A DNA stretch of 64,000 nt, taken from Aestuariibius insulae. Its GTDB lineage: Bacteria > Pseudomonadota > Alphaproteobacteria > Rhodobacterales > Rhodobacteraceae. The position numbers and the translations under genes were made by a program. Shown one piece after another: positions 59,733-64,000 of this stretch (position 1 is its first letter; every line of letters begins with the position of its first letter). The notes beneath the pieces were generated by a model that saw only the letters and a list, made by a program, of their open reading frames with translations, was not told the origin of the DNA and ran no database searches. The stretch lies in the NCBI RefSeq assembly GCF_040783535.2, contig NZ_JBFONW020000005.1, positions 310,001 to 374,000 of the forward strand, written 5' to 3'.

Positions 59733-62120
59733 TCACAGGATAAAGTCGCCCGCGGACAGATCTGCGGCCGCGACATCCTCCAGGAAGATCCGGTGACCAT
59801 TTGCGTCCACCGCCGCTCCATCGACCCCTCCGATCGTCACATCCGAGATCGTCAGATCGCCAAAGCTGTTCACGGGGCCGATCTCGATATCGTCGATCCC
59901 GGTCCGGAAGTCGGTGATCGTGTCGAACTCTCCGCCTCGAAGGCTGTTGAACACGAACACATCCGCGCCTGTTCCGCCCGACATCGTATCGTTGCCGGCA
60001 TCGCCGCTAATCCGGTCGAACCCGCTTTCACCGCCGAGAATGTCGTTCCCGTCCCCACCATTGAGGATATCGCTCCCGACATTTCCGTAGATCTCGTCGT
60101 TCTGGCGGCCACCGTTCAGGGTATCGGCGCCCGCGCCCCCATTGATGATGTCAGCCCCATCGCCGCCATTGACGGTATCGGCGCCATCGCCCGCCCAAAT
60201 GCGGTCGTTTCCGTTGTTCCCGTTGATAGTATCAAGGCCGGATCCACCATAAAGCTTATCCGCCCCTTCACCGCCGGACATGGTGTCGTTGCCGCGTCCG
60301 CCTTCCACGATATCGGCGCTGTTGCCGCCATGGAGGATGTCGTCATTCTCGCCGCCGAAGATGCGGTCCTGACCGGCATTCCCCTTAATGTCGTCCTTTC
60401 CGAAGCCGCCATAGATCCGGTCATCATCATCGCCGCCCCAGATCCGGTCATCCCCGGCACCGCCCCAGATGCGGTCGGCACCTTCATCTCCATAAACCTC
60501 ATCGTTCCCCTGAAGGGCGTCGATGAAATCATTGCCTTCCAGTCCTCTGACCCGGTCCTCCTCCCAGGTGCCGATCAGACGATCGTCGCCATTGGTGGCA
60601 CCAGGTAGGAACCCTCCGTTCAGGACTTCTTCGAGCGTATAGATCCCGTCGCGCAACTCGAACCGCTCGACGTTCCGATACGTATCCCGTCCAGCGGCCG
60701 AGATAACGGTCAGGGTGTCGCCGCCCATGCTGACCGCCAGATCGTCAAGCCGCGCGTCGATCACCGCTGTATCAAAGCCGCCGCGACCATCGATAGCGTC
60801 ATTCCCGCCACCGCCCACGATCCGGTTGTTCGCGCTGTTGCCGATGATGTCGTCATCTCCGCCACCGGCGCGCACTTCCTCGATCACCGTATCAAGCGAG
60901 AGGATCATGTTGCCGACACGGCCATTCACGTCAGAGATAGCTCCAGGGCGCATATCGATCCGCTGATCGAAGTTCACGGTCTGCAAAGCCAATCGATCAT
61001 ACCCGCCGGTATCGTGGATCGTGAACATGAATTCCTGACCGCCCCAAACGTCTCGGTCCCGCGATTCTCCGTCGAAAACGGTCGAGAAGATCTCGCCCAG
61101 ATATCCCCCGACATTCGAATCCGCGCCCCAGATCGTCGCCCCGGAATAGGCCGAGGAGTCCCCGTAGAGGTTCTTGGCCGCTTCGATATCGGCGATCATC
61201 AACGTGATCGGCAGAGCGTCGGTCGCGTCGATGAACGTGTTTTCGCGCACCCCGAAATAGGACATGACCGTTAGCTGGTGACTGTCGTTCAGGAAAGTCG
61301 CGTCATTCGGATAGCTGGCCGTGCCGTTGTATTCACCCGCATGTCCGAGGCCCAGCGCATGGCCGATCTCGTGAATATAAGTCAGGAAAGAATAGCTGCC
61401 GACGGTCGTGCCGTAGGTGTCGATCCAATTAGTGCTAACATTGACAGTCGAAGTAAAGATCTCGCCTGTCGAGGGGTTAAAGCTGCTTGGCCCCGCGAAA
61501 GCGCCCGATTGATTGTCGTCAAAGGTGATGTCAGCACTGCCGGACGTTTCCTGGAAATCGACGTCGATCAGATCTTCCCACGCATCGAGAGCCCAGCGCG
61601 CAAGCTGTTGGCCCTCCTCGGTCAAAGCAGTCAGGTTGACGGTGATGACACCGTCCGAGCCAGGCTCAAAAGCGATCCGTGTCGGAATGCCCCAACCAAA
61701 GTCAGAAAGCTGAACCCCGGCCTGTTCCGGCGTGAAGACATCCGTCGCGATCTGGATACCATATTGACCATCGTCGGAGGTCGAATAACCATCAATGGCC
61801 ACATAGAACGTGCCGTCCCGAGTTGCCGTATACTCAATCTGTGAAAACCGGTTATCGCCACCGACATCATCGTTAAAGGCGACCCGATTGCCATCGCTGT
61901 CGTAAAGAGCAAGCGTTGAATCAGATAAACCGTTAATAGAACCCCCGCGACCGTAGCCCTGAAAGACGTAGGTCTCGCCTTCCTCGAGCTCGACCTCATA
62001 CCAATCGCTATCGCTGCCCGAACTCAGCTCGCCATAGATGATGTCCCCGACATCCGCGTCATAGGATGTCGATCTGTCCCCAGCCGCGTCACGATCCGGT
62101 CTTTCGTTTACAATCGCCAT
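59733..62120 (-). CDS. Serralysin-like RTX metalloprotease (M10 family)
   Basis: This 795-residue protein has a pre-peptidase type domain at residues about 20-125 ('GDIIYGELSSGSDSDWYEVELEEGETYVFQGYG'), then a zinc metalloprotease domain with HEIGHALGLGH at 250-260 and the Met-turn 'QLTVMSYFG'. The rest is RTX repeats ('GGGGNDAIDGRGGFDTAVIDA', then 'GGAGDDRIWGGDDDDRIYGGFG' and many more) and a C-terminal secretion tail. It is probably exported by a type I system not visible here. ATG 62120 follows GGGACGGAATATC; 20 extra codons upstream are not supported. All catalytic residues are intact. Confidence 0.93.
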   Translation of the reverse strand: MAIVNERPDRDAAGDRSTSYDADVGDIIYGELSSGSDSDWYEVELEEGETYVFQGYGRGGSINGLSDSTLALYDSDGNRVAFNDDVGGDNRFSQIEYTATRDGTFYVAIDGYSTSDDGQYGIQIATDVFTPEQAGVQLSDFGWGIPTRIAFEPGSDGVITVNLTALTEEGQQLARWALDAWEDLIDVDFQETSGSADITFDDNQSGAFAGPSSFNPSTGEIFTSTVNVSTNWIDTYGTTVGSYSFLTYIHEIGHALGLGHAGEYNGTASYPNDATFLNDSHQLTVMSYFGVRENTFIDATDALPITLMIADIEAAKNLYGDSSAYSGATIWGADSNVGGYLGEIFSTVFDGESRDRDVWGGQEFMFTIHDTGGYDRLALQTVNFDQRIDMRPGAISDVNGRVGNMILSLDTVIEEVRAGGGDDDIIGNSANNRIVGGGGNDAIDGRGGFDTAVIDARLDDLAVSMGGDTLTVISAAGRDTYRNVERFELRDGIYTLEEVLNGGFLPGATNGDDRLIGTWEEDRVRGLEGNDFIDALQGNDEVYGDEGADRIWGGAGDDRIWGGDDDDRIYGGFGKDDIKGNAGQDRIFGGENDDILHGGNSADIVEGGRGNDTMSGGEGADKLYGGSGLDTINGNNGNDRIWAGDGADTVNGGDGADIINGGAGADTLNGGRQNDEIYGNVGSDILNGGDGNDILGGESGFDRISGDAGNDTMSGGTGADVFVFNSLRGGEFDTITDFRTGIDDIEIGPVNSFGDLTISDVTIGGVDGAAVDANGHRIFLEDVAAADLSAGDFIL

Positions 62121-62211
62121 GATATTCCGTCCCGTCTGTCCCCTGCGATCCGGCACGATCCTGCAGGCAGGACGACTCACCGGGTCGCAATTTCATCTTC
62201 GTCGTTATCGT

Positions 62212-62244
62212 TTTCGGCCTGATGCAGTAGAGGCATGGCCGAAA
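62212..62244. promoter_or_regulatory. Inverted repeat in divergent gap
   Basis: TTTCGGCC (62212-62219) and GGCCGAAA (62237-62244) are perfectly complementary, with ATGC and GCAT pairing further inside. It lies between the divergent metalloprotease and glycosyltransferase genes (gap 62121-62381). It may be a regulator site or an RNA hairpin. No T-run follows. Confidence 0.45.
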
Positions 62245-62381
62245 TCTGGCAACATCAGGGCAAGCCCCGATGACGCCGTGTAAAATTCGGCTCGTCTCGA
62301 TTGTTCCTCCCCTGCAGACACACTAAGACGGGCGCGTCGGGTCCGTATGGCACGCGGCGTTGAAACCTTTCGGAACGCGAA

Positions 62382-64000
62382 ATGTCGCCTGTTATCCGTA
62401 TCGTCCTGGCCATCTACCGCCCGGATCGACACTACCTGAGCGAGCAACTGGCATCGATCGCCGCGCAGGACCTGCCCGAGGATGCGGACCTTCGTCTTTA
62501 TCTCGTTATTGCCGACACCACTTCCGCCGATCTCGCGGCAGAGCTGGCCGGTGATCTGCCCCATACGCTGATCGAACCGGCGGGCCCGCTCGATGCGGTG
62601 CGCGCTTTCGAGGCGGGCCTCGAAGCGGCTTTGTCGGAGGCAGGGCCGGACGCGCTCTATGCCCTTTGCGATCAGGACGATATCTGGCACCCGGACCGGC
62701 TCCGCGCCGGGATCGACGCTCTTGCGCAAGGCGGCGCGGATCTGGCCCATGCGGATGCTCGCCTGATTGACGAAACCGGAGAGCCCCTGCACGCCTCGAT
62801 GTTCCAGATCGAAAAACGGCATCCGAAACCCGGGCTGCGCGGGCTTCTCTATCGCAATACGATCACCGGTATGACAGCGCTGATGACCGGCCGTCTCGTG
62901 GCGGCAGCCCTGCCGTTTCCCGCCCAGACCGGCGTTCACTTCTACCATGACTTGTGGCTTGGCCTCGTCGCCGAAGCCATGGGCGGTATCGCCCGGATCG
63001 ACCGACCGCTGGTCGATTATCGGCAACACGGCGGCAACGCGATCGGGGCGGTGGACCGCGAAACCGGATCGGCGCGTCCCCGCCTACCCAGACCCGATAT
63101 GACGTGGATGCGACAAAAGGCGTCGGGCTACGCGCTCGCGCGCTACCTCGCAAACGACCTCGCCTACCGTGCGCAGCAGACCGGACGCCCCGATCCGGCC
63201 AAGCTCAGAAGCCTGCGCCCGTTCCTGGGACGGCGCAGCGGCATGCTGCCCTTTCTGGCGGACGCGGCATGGATGGCCGTCACCGGTCATATCGACCGCG
63301 CGAAGATCGCGCTGACCTATGCCGTGACCGGGCTTGGCCGGCGCATCTGGACCTGGCGGATGGCGCTGGGGCCGGGGCTCGACGATGCGTTCGACCGCTT
63401 CGACACCCGCCTCTTCAGCCTCTCGCCTGGGCTTTCCCCGCCGCGGCTCGAAGGCCCGGACAAGGCGCCGGGCAAGCTGCCGGAGGTGAACCGAAAGGTG
63501 GCCTCCTGGACCCCTGACTTCAGTGAGACGCAGCCCTCGGTAACGATCCTCCTGCCCTCGCTCAATCCGTCCGAGATCTTTGCGGGCATCGCCACCGCGG
63601 TCGATCTGGGACTCGGCCTTGCCCGGGAGGGTCTGCGCGTCCGCTTTGTGGCCACGGATCTGCCCATCGCGGTGCAAGGCGCCTCGCGCAGCTTCGTTCT
63701 GGGTCGGCTCAAGCCAGAGGCGATGGAGGATGCAGACCTGCCGGGCCGCATCACGCTTCATTGCGGCAAAAGCGCGGATCGCCTTCCGGCGCACAAGGAC
63801 GATATCTTCGTGGCCACCGCCTGGTGGACCGCCCATGTCGCGAAGGATCTCCAGACCCGGTTCGGCTACGCCAAGACGCCGATCCGCTATCTCATTCAGG
63901 ACTATGAGCCGGGCTTTTATCCCTGGGGCGCCGATCACGCTGACGCGACGGCCAGCTACGGCTTCGATATCGCGCCGATCTTCAACACGACCCTGCTCAG
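62382..64000 (+). CDS. Two-domain glycosyltransferase, GT2 plus WsaF-like (partial)
   Basis: The gene runs off the window with 539 codons readable. The N-terminal domain is a family 2 glycosyltransferase: 'VIRIVLAIYRPDRHYLSEQLASIAAQDLPED', DxD-type 'LCDQDDIWHPDRL' near residue 94, and 'FYHDLWLGLVAEAMGGI'. After about 150 linking residues, a second domain starts near 383 ('SVTILLPSLNPSEIFAGIATAVDLGLGLA') and carries 'RYLIQDYEPGFYPWG' near 503, a motif I associate with the WsaF rhamnosyltransferase fold. The protein probably builds a rhamnose-containing surface polysaccharide. ATG 62382 has GGAA upstream. Confidence 0.88.
   Translation, partial: MSPVIRIVLAIYRPDRHYLSEQLASIAAQDLPEDADLRLYLVIADTTSADLAAELAGDLPHTLIEPAGPLDAVRAFEAGLEAALSEAGPDALYALCDQDDIWHPDRLRAGIDALAQGGADLAHADARLIDETGEPLHASMFQIEKRHPKPGLRGLLYRNTITGMTALMTGRLVAAALPFPAQTGVHFYHDLWLGLVAEAMGGIARIDRPLVDYRQHGGNAIGAVDRETGSARPRLPRPDMTWMRQKASGYALARYLANDLAYRAQQTGRPDPAKLRSLRPFLGRRSGMLPFLADAAWMAVTGHIDRAKIALTYAVTGLGRRIWTWRMALGPGLDDAFDRFDTRLFSLSPGLSPPRLEGPDKAPGKLPEVNRKVASWTPDFSETQPSVTILLPSLNPSEIFAGIATAVDLGLGLAREGLRVRFVATDLPIAVQGASRSFVLGRLKPEAMEDADLPGRITLHCGKSADRLPAHKDDIFVATAWWTAHVAKDLQTRFGYAKTPIRYLIQDYEPGFYPWGADHADATASYGFDIAPIFNTTLL

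Noticed and set aside
59793..60608. 271-codon antisense frame over the metalloprotease
   Set aside because: Complement of RTX repeats; no start signal and no family pattern.

Overview
The window looks like a chromosomal segment of a marine-type alphaproteobacterium of the family Rhodobacteraceae (Roseobacter group or a close relative). Reasons: high GC throughout, a RegB/SenC/RegA (PrrBCA) redox-regulation cluster in its usual divergent layout, a PAS-only DivL-like gene beside tsaE-amgK-murU-addB-addA-trxA, a SelD fused to a pyridine-nucleotide oxidoreductase, an FrcBCA-type sugar ABC system, and YjbF/YjbH and KpsMTE-type exopolysaccharide genes. The genus cannot be read from the sequence alone. 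I saw no rRNA, tRNA, CRISPR array, insertion sequence or prophage.

Layout. 1-2003: end of serC, then serA (serine biosynthesis), separated by a composite palindrome. 2083-7789: a metallophosphatase, a membrane protein with a repetitive soluble part, and the convergent pair selU / NDH-SelD (tRNA selenouridine). 7838-12470: a minus-strand operon of an ABC ATPase, an FtsX-type permease, an AttH/CrtC-like secreted protein and a flavin-fold protein. 12576-22731: creA, a thiolase, yaaA, a Rid protein divergent from a TetR repressor with a double operator between them, a DUF2125-type protein, SDR plus enoyl-CoA hydratase, a 38-residue candidate membrane peptide, HNH, flavoprotein, GST and lipase genes. 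22930-25706: yjbH-yjbF; a second copy of the composite palindrome follows yjbF. 25901-28823: frcB-frcC-frcA. 28833-31514: regA, senC and divergent regB. 31611-42071: DivL-like gene under a CtrA-box match, then a tightly overlapping chain tsaE-amgK-murU-addB-addA, then trxA. 42173-45990: hslV and hslU, separated by a membrane protein gene and an AT-rich, foreign-looking island. 46059-50684: DUF900-type lipoprotein hydrolase, a Lys/Ala/Pro-rich histone-H1-like protein, an MFS transporter, trhO, pncA. 50693-64000: a surface-polysaccharide and secretion locus with glycosyltransferases, UDP-sugar dehydrogenase, KpsM/E/T export parts, a large beta-propeller RTX protein, a serralysin-like RTX metalloprotease, and a two-domain glycosyltransferase cut by the window end.

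How the parts work together. Several stretches are functional units: serC-serA; selU-selD; the four-gene ABC operon; the Rid/TetR pair; FrcBCA import; the RegB-RegA-SenC redox circuit; AmgK-MurU peptidoglycan recycling beside AddAB recombination; HslVU proteolysis; and the terminal capsule/RTX region. The least explained signals are the two copies of a three-way-junction palindrome (306-387 and 25709-25763), a 412-base gene-free stretch with 11-bp tandem repeats and a long imperfect palindrome (15075-15486), the AT-rich island between the hsl genes, the short convergent ORF at 19761-19877, and the RTX propeller protein within the capsule locus.
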